Source: Erythroxylum novogranatense
Lineage: Eukaryota > Streptophyta > Magnoliopsida > Malpighiales > Erythroxylaceae
Assembly (NCBI GenBank): GCA_029891385.1
Contig: CM057228.1
Span: 49,699,783-49,763,782 of the forward strand
DNA: 64,000 bases
Reading direction: 5' to 3'
Shown here: positions 11,894 to 22,927 of the stretch, one piece after another
Position numbering within the stretch: position 1 is the stretch's first letter
Layout of the letters: every line of letters starts with the position of its first letter
Notes under the pieces: generated by a model
Seen by the model: the letters and a program-made list of their open reading frames with translations, nothing else
What the model was told of the DNA's origin: nothing
The model's database searches: none
Position numbers and translations under genes: made by a program

Positions 11894-12860
11894 GTTCACT
11901 CAGTTGGCGAGGTATGCTTCAGATCTGATGCTGAGTGAGGCTGCTAGATGTCGTCGGTTTGAGTAGGGTCTGCACTTGGCCATCAGAGAGAAAGTGATAG
12001 TGCAGAACTTTTGTGATTTTCAGCAGTTAGTTAAGGCAGCTTTGAGGGTTGAGAACATAAAGAATATCAAGAGTGCAGTGAACAGGAAAAGAAAGGGGAG
12101 AGAGCAGTTCAAGAGGGGAGGTGGTACTTCTATGCCTGAGAGGAGTGCCAAAATCTTCCCTGTGCAGTCTGAGGAGAGAAGCAGTGGTGCAAGCCGACCT
12201 AGGCCTATGAAGACTTCTATTGTTTCTCACAAAGCCTCAATGGTGGGCGGCAGTAGAAGGGGAGATGGGGATAGGTCATTTATTCCAAAGTGTGAGCACT
12301 GCGAGAGAGCCCATAGAGGAGAGTGCTACAGATTGACAGGAGCTTGCTTTAAATGTGGGGAGAAGAGGCACATTGCTAGAGAGTGCCCTCAGCCTCCAAG
12401 ACAAGAGAGAAGCCAGATGCAAGCTTCCAAGAGGTCTGAGACTATGGGACACAAGACTTCTGCAGAAGTGGGCAGTTCTGATACAGCCAAGAGAGTGAGC
12501 ATTCCAGGGAGACCCAGGGGGCAGGCACCAGCTAGGGTGTTTGCAATGACTCGGGAGGATGTAGAGATCGCTCCAGATGTTGTCACTGCTATGGTTAGAC
12601 TCTTTTCTGATGATGTGATTGCCTTGATTGATCCGGGTTTTACTCATTCGTTTGTTTCTTCGAGTAGACCTGTGTGTGGTAGAAATTTGAGCCCTTTGGA
12701 TACTCCGCTGATGGTGAGTACTTCAATCGGTCAATATATTATTATCAGTCAAGTGTATAGAGAGTGTGAACTATGTATTAGTGGGGAACTTCTAGTGGTT
12801 GATTTAATGCTACTGAAGATGGGAGGATTGGATGTGATTTTGGGTATGGACACCTTATAG
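11894..12860 (+). pseudogene. Gag C-terminal part and protease of element B
   Basis: The frame enters in the middle of gag (FTQLARYASDLMLSEAARCR, then a TAG where Gln or Glu is expected at about 11964). It continues as an open frame from 11976. The nucleic-acid-binding zinc knuckle is CFKCGEKRHIAREC at about 12347-12388 (C-x2-C-x4-H-x4-C). The aspartic protease follows with ALIDPGFTHSFVSS; the usual Ser/Thr-rich DSGSTHSF loop has Phe in place of Ser after Gly. The frame ends at a TAG (12858) inside the conserved GMDxL region, and the linker continues in frame to 12925, where C2 cuts it. The gag front is missing or lies at 1-112. Confidence 0.85.
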
Positions 12861-12925
12861 AGGTATAATGCCCGACTGGATTGTAAACAAAAGACAGTAG
12901 AATTTGAATTGGATGACGGCAGAAG

Positions 12926-15900
12926 TGTAACATCCCACCCTGACAGGAAGGGTAAAATAGTAATTTGGTAAAGATCGAGAGTGATTAGGACTATAATGTT
13001 ATGCGTACTGGTATTGGTCAAACAATGAAATGGTGCACATGAAATAATTGTACATGCATACATGACATTCCCGGTTTTTGTGCCTAAGGTAATTTTATTG
13101 TGATTAATGTGGTTATTGGGTTTGAAAAATTATTTTGACTGATCCAGAGTGTGTTTTATATTTTAAGGGATTTTTAAGAATTTTTTTGAAATTTTCTGGA
13201 GAAAATTCCCGGATCGGAAAAAAAAAAATCGCCAAGTGACGAACCGGTTGATTTTCTATTGTTATTTGGTATTAAATTATGGCATATTTTGGTGGGACCC
13301 ATAATTGGACTTTTAAAACTTCTAAGCACCGAAAATTAGGGTGATAATTGTTGATAAGTTGGATTTTTTTATTAAAGTATAATAGTTGAATCTTTTGACT
13401 TTCCTTTCCTAAGTGAACTAATGACCTATTGCCGCCTAACCCTTCCTTAAATGCTCCCTATCCACCTCTCTCGGTTTTGCTTAATGAGAAGGGAATAAAT
13501 CAAGTGTTCTTGCTTGAATCCCTTTACCACCGAAAGCTCTCTCCATCTTTTTTTACTCTCTCACCATCGAATCTCTTCCTTCTCATCAAAGTGTTACTTT
13601 CCTCCAATTTTTGAGGTTTGCCTTGCCTTACAACTTAATTCTCCTATCCATGAGAAACAAGTATGGTGGTAGAAATGAGTAGAGAAGGTGTAAAGTGGGC
13701 ATAAAGAGAAAATTGAAGATTGAGAGCTAAGTAGGTAAGTGTTTAAATTAAGCTTTAAATGGTGTTTTCATGATGGTTTAAGTATGAATTTAATGCCATG
13801 GTAGTTAGAAACATTGAATGGGAGTTATGGTGTATTTATTATGGTTATGGATGCTTGAATTTAATGAAACTTATAAGTGGAAATGATGGGTATAAGGTTA
13901 GGTTGAAGTAAGAATTGATGAAGTAGTATGAATGAGTGGTTTTAGCTTGATTTTAATTGAATATGAATGATTATTCTTGCATAATATTGATGAGGTAAGT
14001 GCTGTCAATTTTTGGTAGGTATGCCTAGTGAATGTAGGAATGATGTAGGGATTGATTTTGTGTCTAATGGAGATGCTTATAGTAGTAGGAATTGAATTGG
14101 CATGATAGGAAGTGAAGTTGGGAAGTAAAACTGAAATTGTGAGTTTGACCTACCATACTGTTTTGAGCATAACTCATTGTGTGATTATGAAAATGAGTCG
14201 AGGTTTGTGCCCAATGAAACTTTGGTTTGTTGGCTACATTTTTGTGTGAAATAGGTGTTGTCAAATTGTAACTCTAAGGGGTTGAATTTTAGCTTGGAAA
14301 GTTACTGTTTTGACTTAGGTAAACAGTATCTGGATTAATAACCTGATTGTTTAGATGATTTTTCTAAATTAATTGAGAAAGAATTAGTGAAAATGGTCTT
14401 CATGAGCGTTGAAGCCTATATTGTTAGCTTTCCATTGCCACTGATTTTACAATTTTTCGATCTGTATATTGGGAGATATCCACTGTGGAATATTGACTGA
14501 TTGTGAGCAATTGGTGAAACCTAGCTATCAGTGTAGGTATTGTGACCATTCTGATTAGAGGCAATTTTAGTAATTTCTGTGAATTGAATTGGCTTAAGCG
14601 ATCTTCTTAAGAGTTGTATAAGAAACAATTATCTTGAAAATGGTATATAGCATGCTATTTTTAGATAACATAATTGGGACTTATGATTTTTCAAGGATTG
14701 GACTAAAGTTAGGTCATGGACTCTTTGAGCAGGCGATAAATTGCAAGACTGTTTTGAATTGGTTAATGATGGAATTTGATTTCTAAGACCTTCATGAGAA
14801 GTGTAGTACTGTGTTTTATCTTTTCATGGGTATAAAGTATGCAATTTTTCGACATTTGTACAAGGAGTTATCTTGTTTGAAAGATCCGTAGTTTGAGTAC
14901 TTTCGGGGCAGCAGATTCACTGAATTGTTTGACCTAGTTACCCATTGAATTTGAATTTAGACTGTTCATGAAAGTTGTAGATCACATTGTGATCTTACTG
15001 AGCACATTTATTTTGAAATTCTTGACTAAGGAAATGGGAAGCTATTGAATTTACAAATCTGCCTGGTCGGGAACTCTCTTGACTTTGGTTAGGAACTCAT
15101 TGACTGGACAGAAACTTTGATTGTATTTTTGACACCCTTAGAGGTGAATTTGGCTTTTGGGCTCTTCATGAACATTGTAGATCTTTCTTTTCTCTATGAA
15201 ATAGACATTAATTTTACCCAATTTGGAGTTCGGAGTAAGGAGTTATGACCTATGGAAGTTGGTATATCGGAGAACACCTTTTCCATTCTTTTGCTTATAA
15301 CTTGTCCGTCCGGCGTCCGATTGACCTGATTCTCGAGGCATCGGATTCATGACTTATTAAATTTCATTTTCTGAGACATTGGGAATTATTGGACGGGAAA
15401 TTGACGTGGGTCCGGTTTATTATTTTCTAGTCACTGTTTTATTTTATGGGACCTATAGAGGTTCGAATTGAGCGTCGTCAGAGCCATTGGATTTCTTATT
15501 TTTGAAACGGATTTTTCTAAAAAAAAAGATGAGATTAGGTCCGGGAATATCATGATCATGCATTGTGTACCTTCTAAGTGTTACGTGTGCATTCTGAAAT
15601 AGTTCTGATTGAGCAATTGATAATGTTTGTATACTGTCACTGTTATAGAGTCACACTTGGAGCGTCGGTCCACCGACGTCACTGAGACTGCCAGATTTTG
15701 GCTCGGAAATACAGGTGAGTAACCTAGTTGGTTTCTCAAATTCCGAAATGTCTAAATGCCCTATGTGAATTACTTGCCGAGGTGATTTACATAGATTACT
15801 GAAACATATTGGATGGATTCGCATGTTTTTACTATACTGAACGGAACTACTTGCAAAGGTGAATTGTATGGTTACTGAACTGTATAGGATTAAGTTGCAT

Positions 15901-17710
15901 GCTTTTACTGTATTGGGTTGGACTACTGCATAAAACTGAAAACTGCAATATTGGGCTTTTATAGCCATACCACTGGATTACTGAGTACTGTAATACTAGG
16001 CCTTTATAGCCATACTACTGTAAACCACTGAGTACTGCATTACATGCATAAATGCATGAACAGATAATGGACGTTGTGACCCAAGTTGCGATTATTACTG
16101 ACCGGGCCTCGAGTCCGAGGGGATTTATCCCTGAATACTGTACTGTCTTTCAGTCACTTATTTGGCAAATTTCAGAATAGACACAAATTTTATTTCGGAC
16201 GTTATGGAACAAGTCATTAATTCTGAACCTGTTCACTTATCACATTTTATCAATCCAATACCTTTTTCTCCAGTAATATGCAGACTAGAGTACACCGTAC
16301 CAAAGTGGTACTTACAAAAAGACCCTTCATCTCGTCTTTACCACTTCCCTTTCCTTTGTTACTAACACAGTGACACTTATGTCCATTTTGCTATAACCGA
16401 TGATAATTCGCCTAACGCATTTATTCTTTCTATTTCATTGGCTCTCCTCTCCTTTATCAATTTACTATTCTTTAGTTTTCACGTACTCTATTCGTACATG
16501 CATTTTACTTTCTTTCTTTTGTTTCACTCATCACAAGTATCTCGACTCAATTTTGGTATTTGACTCTTGTTAGGCACTTTTCCGTGTAATACAAGCGTGT
16601 GCAATCCCTTTTTGTGATCATCATAAGCCCTATGGTCATTCAGTCGAAAACTATATACCAAGGTCATAATTCTCTGAAGGCCAAAACACGTAAGCACTTT
16701 GCCTATGGAACATTCAAACCTATAATCACTTCGTTCTATACCTATTAGTAACTCAAGTTCACTCTTTGCGTATTCCTACAAGAATGTCTCGCTTCGATCA
16801 GTCGAAAACTATATACCAAGGTCATAATTCTATACCTATTAGTAACTCAAGTTCAATCTGAAAAGCACTCGTGAAACGGTTATTATCCTGAGCACATAAG
16901 CTTGAGACTGAAATGGATATGCGAATATTGTGCTAAGAGTTTGGAAATCAGTATAATGTACTGACCGGGCCTCGAGCCCGAGGGGAGAAATCCCTGACGT
17001 GTCCCCACTGAATACTGACTGAGCACTTGGGCACAACACTGAATAATTGGAAAGAGTCACATATGCGTTGCATTCACATGATTGACTGTTTTGTGAAAAT
17101 TACTGATTACGTGATGGCATGATTTACTGTAAACTGTTACATGTTACTGCAAATTCTTATTTAATGCTGTAAATTGTTACGTTACTGCTAATTGAATACT
17201 ACTGTATTATGCTATACGCCATGTGCGTAATGCATGATTTGAGTGAACCATCGATAATGGTTTCTCACTAAGTTCGCAAAACTCACCCAAAATTTGCATC
17301 TATTTTTCAGGTCCTGAAGAATACCCCGGTTGACACGGGAGTATGTCTACTGTAGGCTAGTGAATGATAGAGGTCGGGATCAGTCCGTGTCTGCATTAGT
17401 GTTTTATCGAATTGTATTTCGCGATCATTGTACAACAATGCTTTGTATTTATAACGAGCCCATTGTGGTTGTCTTTGTTTTACACATCGATCGATTGTAA
17501 TAACGAAAATGATTAATTGTGAACATGAGCTTAGGTTTCTTCGCTTATCTTTGCGTTAATGAGTGGTTCAATCTACAAAAATAAAATAAAATAAGCGGAG
17601 AAAATGTTATCCTGAGTTTTAATCGACTGATCTAATACACCCTCGCGGGGCACGGACTCGGATATCACCAACGATATCAGGTTCGGGTCACTCGGGAGTG
17701 GGGTGTTACA
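12926..17710 (+). mobile_element. Solo LTR C2 (gypsy type, 4.8 kb) with AGAAG target duplication
   Basis: Starts TGTAACATCCCACCC and ends GTGGGGTGTTACA. AGAAG stands at 12921-12925 and 17711-17715. Dropping the insert and one AGAAG continues B's reading frame without a shift, which proves the borders. No retroelement protein is readable inside. Its right 700 bases are the reverse complement of the left part of C1 (shared CACTCCCG, TTTTTCAGG, ACACGGGAGTATG, CATCGATAATGG-type segments), so C1 and C2 are related LTR families in opposite orientation. C2 is 1.76 kb longer, partly because of extra sequence at about 16141-16955. Confidence 0.83.
16070..17010. repeat. Interrupted hairpin motif and direct repeats inside C2
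   Basis: The block ACTGACCGGGCCTCGAG followed by CCGAGGGG and a short ATCCCTGA tail occurs twice, at about 16097-16135 and 16959-16997. Each has its own small inverted repeats (GGGCCTCGAG with CCGAG, GGGGA with TCCC). Between them lies AT-rich DNA of a different character. In that DNA, 33 bases (16641-16673) recur at 16799-16831 and 27 bases (16735-16761) recur at 16829-16855. This resembles the C1 hairpin cluster split by an insertion and local rearrangement. Confidence 0.55.
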
Positions 17711-18234
17711 AGAAGAGTGGTATTTTCAGGGGACAGAAAAGCAAGTCCACCCAGAATTGTGTCAGCTGTGACAGCAGAGAAGATGATGAGGAAGGGATGT
17801 GAGGCATTTTTGACCAATATGGTAGACACCAGGGCAGATAGAGGGAAGCTTGAGGATATTCCAGTAGTCAAGAAATTCTCGGATGTCTTTCCCGAGGAAT
17901 TACCAGGACTACCGTCAGCTAGAAAAATTAAGTTTTTCATTGAGCTTCTTTCAGGTACTGCGTCGATTTCAAGTCTGCCTTACCGGATGGCTCCGGTGGA
18001 ATTGAAGGAGCTTAAGGAGCAGTTGGAGGAGTTGTTGGAGAAAGAGTACATAAGGCCGAGCTTTTCCCCTCGGGGAGTTTTGGTTTTTTTTGTGAAGAAG
18101 AAAGATGGATCGTTGAGGATGTGTGTAGACTACCGGAAGCTGAATCATGTCATAGTGAAGAACCGATATCCGCTTCCACGTATAGATGATATGTTTGATC
18201 AATTGCAAGGGGCGAAGTCTTCTCCAAGATATAC
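17711..18234 (+). pseudogene. Linker and RT N-terminal part of element B
   Basis: Resumes B's frame after C2. [15 protein letters not shown] is followed by the [20 protein letters not shown] motif that opens gypsy RT, the fingers ([18 protein letters not shown]) and FDQLQGAK. A one-base shift at about 18205-18225 ends the frame at 18238, and RT resumes in another frame at 18235. This is the only frameshift seen in B's pol. Confidence 0.85.
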
Positions 18235-19572
18235 TTGAGATCGGGTTACCATCAGTTAAGGATAAAGGAGTCTAATATGTCAAAGACTGCTTTCATAACG
18301 CGGTATGAGCATTTTGAGTTTTTGGTTATGCCTTTCGGATTGACAAATGCCCCTGTAACCTTTATGGATTTGATGAATCGGGTCTTTAAGCCTTTCTTGG
18401 ACCAATTTATCATTGTCTTTATTGATGATATATTGGTCTATTCCAAGGGTGATGAGGAGCATGAAGAGCATTTGAGGATTGCTTTGGAGACATTGAGGAG
18501 AAACGAGTTCTATGCCAAATTCGATAAATGTGAATTTTGGCTGAGGAAAGTTGCATTTCTTGGACATGTGATCTCAGAGCAAGGAGTGCATGTGGATCCA
18601 AAGAAAATAGAAGTTGTGGTGAATTGGGAAGCCCCGAAGAATGTAGCAGAGATGAGGAGTTTTCTAGGTTTGGTAGGTTATTACAGGAGATTTGTGGAGG
18701 GATTCTTCATGATAGCCGCTCCGATGACTAAGTTATTGAGGAAGAATCAGAAGTTTATTTGGAGTGAGGAATGCCAGAAGAGCTTTGAGGAGCTCAAACA
18801 CAGATTGACGAGTGCTCCGATTCTGATTCTGTCTTTCGGAGATGAGGGTTATATTGTGTATAGTGATGCTTCGAGGAATGGTCTTGGTTGTGTATTGATG
18901 CAGGGAGACAGGGTGATTGCTTATGCTTCAAGACAATTGAAGCCATATGAGTTGAACTATCCGACGCATGATTTGGAGTTGGCAGCTGTGATCTTTGCCT
19001 TGAAAATTTGGAGACATTATCTATATGGAGTTCAGACGAGAATCTTTACCAATCATAAAAGTCTCAAGTACTTGTTGAGCCAGAAGGAATTGAATTTGAG
19101 ACAGAGAAGGTGGATTGAGTTGCTTAAGGACTATGACTTGCTATTTGAGTATCATCCAGGCAAGGCCACTGTAGTGGCGGATGCTTTAAGTAGGAAGTCT
19201 TTGATTGCTCATGTCCGGACAGTTTACCTTTCTCTGTTGGAAGAGATGGCTAAACTTAAGATAAGCTTGAAGCAGGAGGAGCCAGATTGCCTTCTAGCTA
19301 ATTTTCAAGTAAGACCGATACTCAGGGAGAAAGTTAGGGAATTGCAGGCACAAGATGCAGATTTGAGCGAGCTCAGAGAGAAAATTCAGAATGGTAAGAT
19401 TTCTGAAGTAGTAGTGAGGGATGATGGACTTATGACAGTGGAGAACAGGCTGTGTATCCCAGATGTGCAGGAGGTTAAGGATGAGATTTTGGATGAGGCA
19501 CACAATGTGCCTTATGCCATGCATTCAGGTAGCACCAGGATGTACAGGGATTTGAGAGAGCATTTTTGGTAG
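18235..19572 (+). pseudogene. RT, RNase H and integrase zinc finger of element B
   Basis: An open frame of 445 residues. RT palm to thumb: [39 protein letters not shown] (Asp pair), [15 protein letters not shown]. RNase [15 protein letters not shown] (first Asp), [20 protein letters not shown] (Glu), [12 protein letters not shown] (the usual TDHK Asp is Asn here), VVADALSRK (last Asp). Integrase finger: [20 protein letters not shown] at 19570-19572 replaces the second Trp of the WW pair in the conserved YWWxxM motif, consistent with one G-to-A change. The Asn for Asp exchange in RNase H would be expected to abolish or weaken its activity. Confidence 0.88.
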
Positions 19573-20784
19573 AAACGTATGAAGAGGGATGTAGCAGAGT
19601 ATGTGAGTAAGTGTCTAGTGTGTCAGCAAGTCAAAGCTGAACACCAGGCACCTTCAGGCAAGTTAAGGCCATTGTCCATCCCGGAATGGAAGTGGCAAAG
19701 GGTGACCATAGATTTCCTAATGGGATTGCCTAAGACCAGTAGGAAGCACGATGCCATATGGGTTGTTGTGGATCGGTTGACGAAGTCAGCTCACTTTTTG
19801 GCAATTAAACAGACTAATTCTTTACATGTATTAGCAAAGAAGTACATCGATGAGATAGTGAGATTGCATGGGATTCGGGATTCCATAGTTTCTGACAGGG
19901 ACCCTCAGTTTACTTCGAGATTTTGGGGAAGTTTGCAGGAAGCTTTAGGGACTAAGCTGAATTTTAGTACGGCTTTTCACCCTTAGACGGATGGTCAATC
20001 TGAGAGGACCATTCGGACACTTGAGGGAATGCTCAAGGCATGTGTGTTGGATTTCAAAGGAGCTTGGGATGAGCATTTGCCATTGGTCGAATTTGCTTAT
20101 AATAATTCGTACCATTCGAGCATACAGATGGCTCCATATAAGGCATTGTATGGGAGGAGATGTAGAACTCCGATCTGTTGGGATGAAGAAGGAGAGAGGA
20201 AACTGGTAGGACCAGAATTGATTCAGACGACAGTTGATAAAGTCAATCTGGTTAAGCAGCGACTTAAGACAACACAGGATAGGATAAAGAGTTACATTGA
20301 TGCGCACAGAAAGGACATGGAGTTTGAAGTCGGTAAAAAAGTGTTCCTTAAGACATCTCCTTGGAAAGGAGTAATGATATTTGGCAAGAAGGGCAAGTTG
20401 AGTCTGAGGTATGTGGGTCCTTATGAAATTCTTGAGAGGATTGGACCACTCGCCTACAGGTTGGCGTTACCTCCGGAATTGTCTCAGATCCATGATGTCT
20501 TCCATGTTTTCATGTTGAGGGGATATAGATCGGATCCTTCTTATATCATTCAGACTAGTGAGGTTCAGTTGCGGGATTATCTGAGTTATGAGGAGCAACC
20601 AGTGGAGATTTTGGATACCAAAGAAAAAGTCCTCAGGAATAAGATGGTTCAGCTAGTCAAAGTTTTATGGAGGAATCATTCGGTGGAGGAGGCTACATGG
20701 GAGCCATTGGAAGCCATGAAGGAGAAGTATTCTTGTCTCTTCGATGATTCAGGTAATAATTTCGAGGACAAAATTTTTTTTTAG
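19573..20784 (+). pseudogene. Integrase core and chromodomain of element B
   Basis: Continues in the same frame after the TAG. Zinc finger Cys pair CLVCQQVKAEHQAPSGKL, core Asp in VTIDFLMGLP, second Asp in SIVSDRDPQFTSRFWGSL. A TAG at 19984-19986 stands where FHPQTDGQSERT has Gln (CAG to TAG). Frame 20029-20784 then gives the Glu-bearing LEGMLKACV helix, NNSYHSSIQMAPYKALYGRR, the GKKVFLKTSPWKG segment and the chromodomain-like end VKVLWRNHSVEEATWEPLEA. That end marks a chromovirus, whose integrase tail targets chromatin. The frame ends 12 bases before the 3' LTR. Confidence 0.87.
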
Positions 20785-20795
20785 AGGGGGAGAAA

Positions 20796-22927
20796 TGTTG
20801 GGCCCCAAAATTTTCCTAATTTATGTTATTAAGCATGAATTGTGTTCATTGTGTGATTATGGCTTAGTTTGATTTAATTGGGAGTGTTAGTGGATAATTA
20901 AGGTTTATATGTGGTTTAAATATAAGTTAAAGGGTAAAAGTTTATGAGGGCATTTTGGGAAGATTACTTAAGTTGGATAGGTTAAAGCTTTACAAGGAGG
21001 GGTAAATTGGTCATTGCTCTTCCCATTTAGAATTAAGAGGAAGAATTAGAAGGGAAAGGAAAGAAAAGAAGAAAAGTGAAGAGAAGAAGAGGGAGAGAGT
21101 TGCCGTGGGTGAGGAAGAAGAGAAGAGAAAATAGGGTTCTTGATCCTTGAGGTTTTCGAAGATTTGAAGCACATTTTCGGGTAAGTTTCGCTTCTTTTAA
21201 TCTTATTTTGATTGGATTAAACCCTAAAATAGGTTATATGAAGTTGGAATCGGTTGTTGAAAGGTTTAGGGAAAAAATGGTTAGATTCCTTGAGTTGATG
21301 ATTTTGTGACTGATTTTAAGTTTGGAATAAGTTAGAACTGAAGTATAAGATATGAATTAAGGTTTAGAAGTGTTGCATTTGCAAATGCTAGGTTTGTGCA
21401 TAAAAAAATCAGAAAATCAGGTTCGGGAGGGGTTCCCAGACCCGCACGTCACGACGTGCTCATTCGCACGCGGCGGCGTGCGAAGGTGTGCACACCATGG
21501 CGTCTTGAGGGGGGGTGCACGTCATGGCAAGACACCTTGTGCACGCTTGCGTGCCTTGCCAAGCACATTCTTGCATGCACGCCGCGGCAAGCTCGGGCCG
21601 TTCGCTGCGGCGAGCCCCCAGTTTAGCAAGGATGAATTTTGGTATTTTGGGCATATCTTTTGTTGTAAAAGTCCAAATGAGGTGATTTTAGATCCGTTGT
21701 GGACTAGAGATAGAGGGCTACAAGTTTTATGAAGAAGGGAAGTTCGGAATTTGCTTCTAGGATCCAAAAATTTGGATGGAAGTCGAGTATAAAATTGTAG
21801 TGTTAATACTTTTGATTTTCAAGCTTTTTGAATATTTCCTTTGAATGTTATTTGAATGGGAACTTGGTTTGTTTTAGAAAACCAAGCCGACTTGATCCAA
21901 TCGCAAGAGGAAGGACAACAGTGAGTTGGATTCTCAAGCGATATTAGGTGGGTAATATATTTATGGTTGTTGTGTGTATGGGCAAAATGCCTTGCTTGCT
22001 TGCATGTATGTATGGTTCGAATTGTTAGCATGTATTGTGATTATACTTTTGTACTGCCTTGTAAAGCATTGTGGCACTTTTGTATGAATGAAAAAGAAGC
22101 ATAATGATCATGAAAAATATGAAAGCTTGATAAAATGCTTTGAGCATGAAACGAATGATTATGTGCTTTGTTTGGGCGAGAGAGGAACGTTTCATTAGTT
22201 ACGTGCACGTCGACGTATACCCTTCTCCCGGCTGCCCACTTGAGGCCACGAGATCCTGAGAAATCGGACTCGGATAGTTTACGATATAAACTTCGGTTTA
22301 TCCAGATCGTTCCACGGAACTCTCGAGCCATTTGTTGTGCATACATTATTGATTTGTTGGGCATGACACATGTTAATTGTTATATCGTGAAATCATATGA
22401 CTTATTATTGTGATGATTGTAAATTGATAAGTGTTGACTTGTTTATGCTTGTATATATATATATATATATATGCTTGATTGTGTGGCTCGTTGCCAATGG
22501 CTATAAATGTATATGTCACTGAGCTTCGCAGCTTACCCTATTATCTCTCACTCCTTAGGTGCAGAACGAAACGATCGTTGACCCTTGCAAGGCATCGAAA
22601 ACTCCAAGATAATTAGGAGCTTTTGTCTTAAGTTAATATTTTTGGTTGGCCCTCCAGGCATACCATCATTGGGCATTCTCATGTATTTTAGGATTTAGAA
22701 TTTGACATGTATCGTGTTATTTTGAGAATACTTGTTTAAATTCTCGAATTGTAATGCCATGAAGTCCCTTGGTTTATGTGGTGTTTAATTTATAGATGGA
22801 ATGTCTGAGTATGTGTTTGTATTGAAATTGTATGGATGTTGGGATAGGGTCCGTATGTTTGGGAGCTCGCCGCGGTGCAGCCCGAGGAGCCACCTCGGGA
22901 ATAAGGATCCAGGACCCGGGCCCAACA
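20796..22927 (+). repeat. 3' LTR of element B
   Basis: Follows the purine tract TTAGAGGGGGAGAAA. Starts TGTTGGGCCC and ends GGGCCCAACA, a perfect 10-bp terminal inverted repeat with TG/CA ends; length 2132 bases. It holds a CG-rich block with nested inverted repeats at 21440-21630 and a (TA)n tract at about 22450-22471. The open frames over 21370-21767 lie in this LTR and resemble no known protein. Confidence 0.87.
21440..21630. repeat. CG-rich inverted-repeat block in element B LTR
   Basis: CACGTCACGACGTG at 21445-21458 (arms CACGTC/GACGTG) and a stem at 21465-21482 (arms CGCACGC/GCGTGCG) are followed by CACCATGGCG, CACGTCATGGC and GCCGCGGC-type motifs. Base composition is strikingly different from the surrounding AT-rich LTR and recalls the palindrome array of C1 at 8301-8530. 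Confidence 0.65.

Larger units (their letters stand above)
11894..22927 (+). mobile_element. Element B: Ty3/gypsy chromovirus (3' part), host of A and C2
   Basis: Gag (11894-12925), protease to chromodomain (17711-20784) and a 2.1-kb 3' LTR (20796-22927) are in the usual order on the + strand. The solo LTR C2 interrupts the protease/RT linker, and element A interrupts gag. Its coding sequence is far less damaged than A's: three TAG stops and one frameshift were found. The 5' LTR is not in the window. The base after the LTR starts TTCTT, the candidate right target duplication. Confidence 0.85.

Noticed and set aside
12926..17710. Possible complete retrotransposon rather than a solo LTR
   Set aside because: No gag or pol motif, primer site or inner LTR pair is visible, and a single pair of TG/CA ends is bordered by the target duplication.
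21370..21767. Four overlapping open frames in element B's LTR
   Set aside because: All lie between well-defined LTR ends and follow the CG-rich block; no family resemblance.
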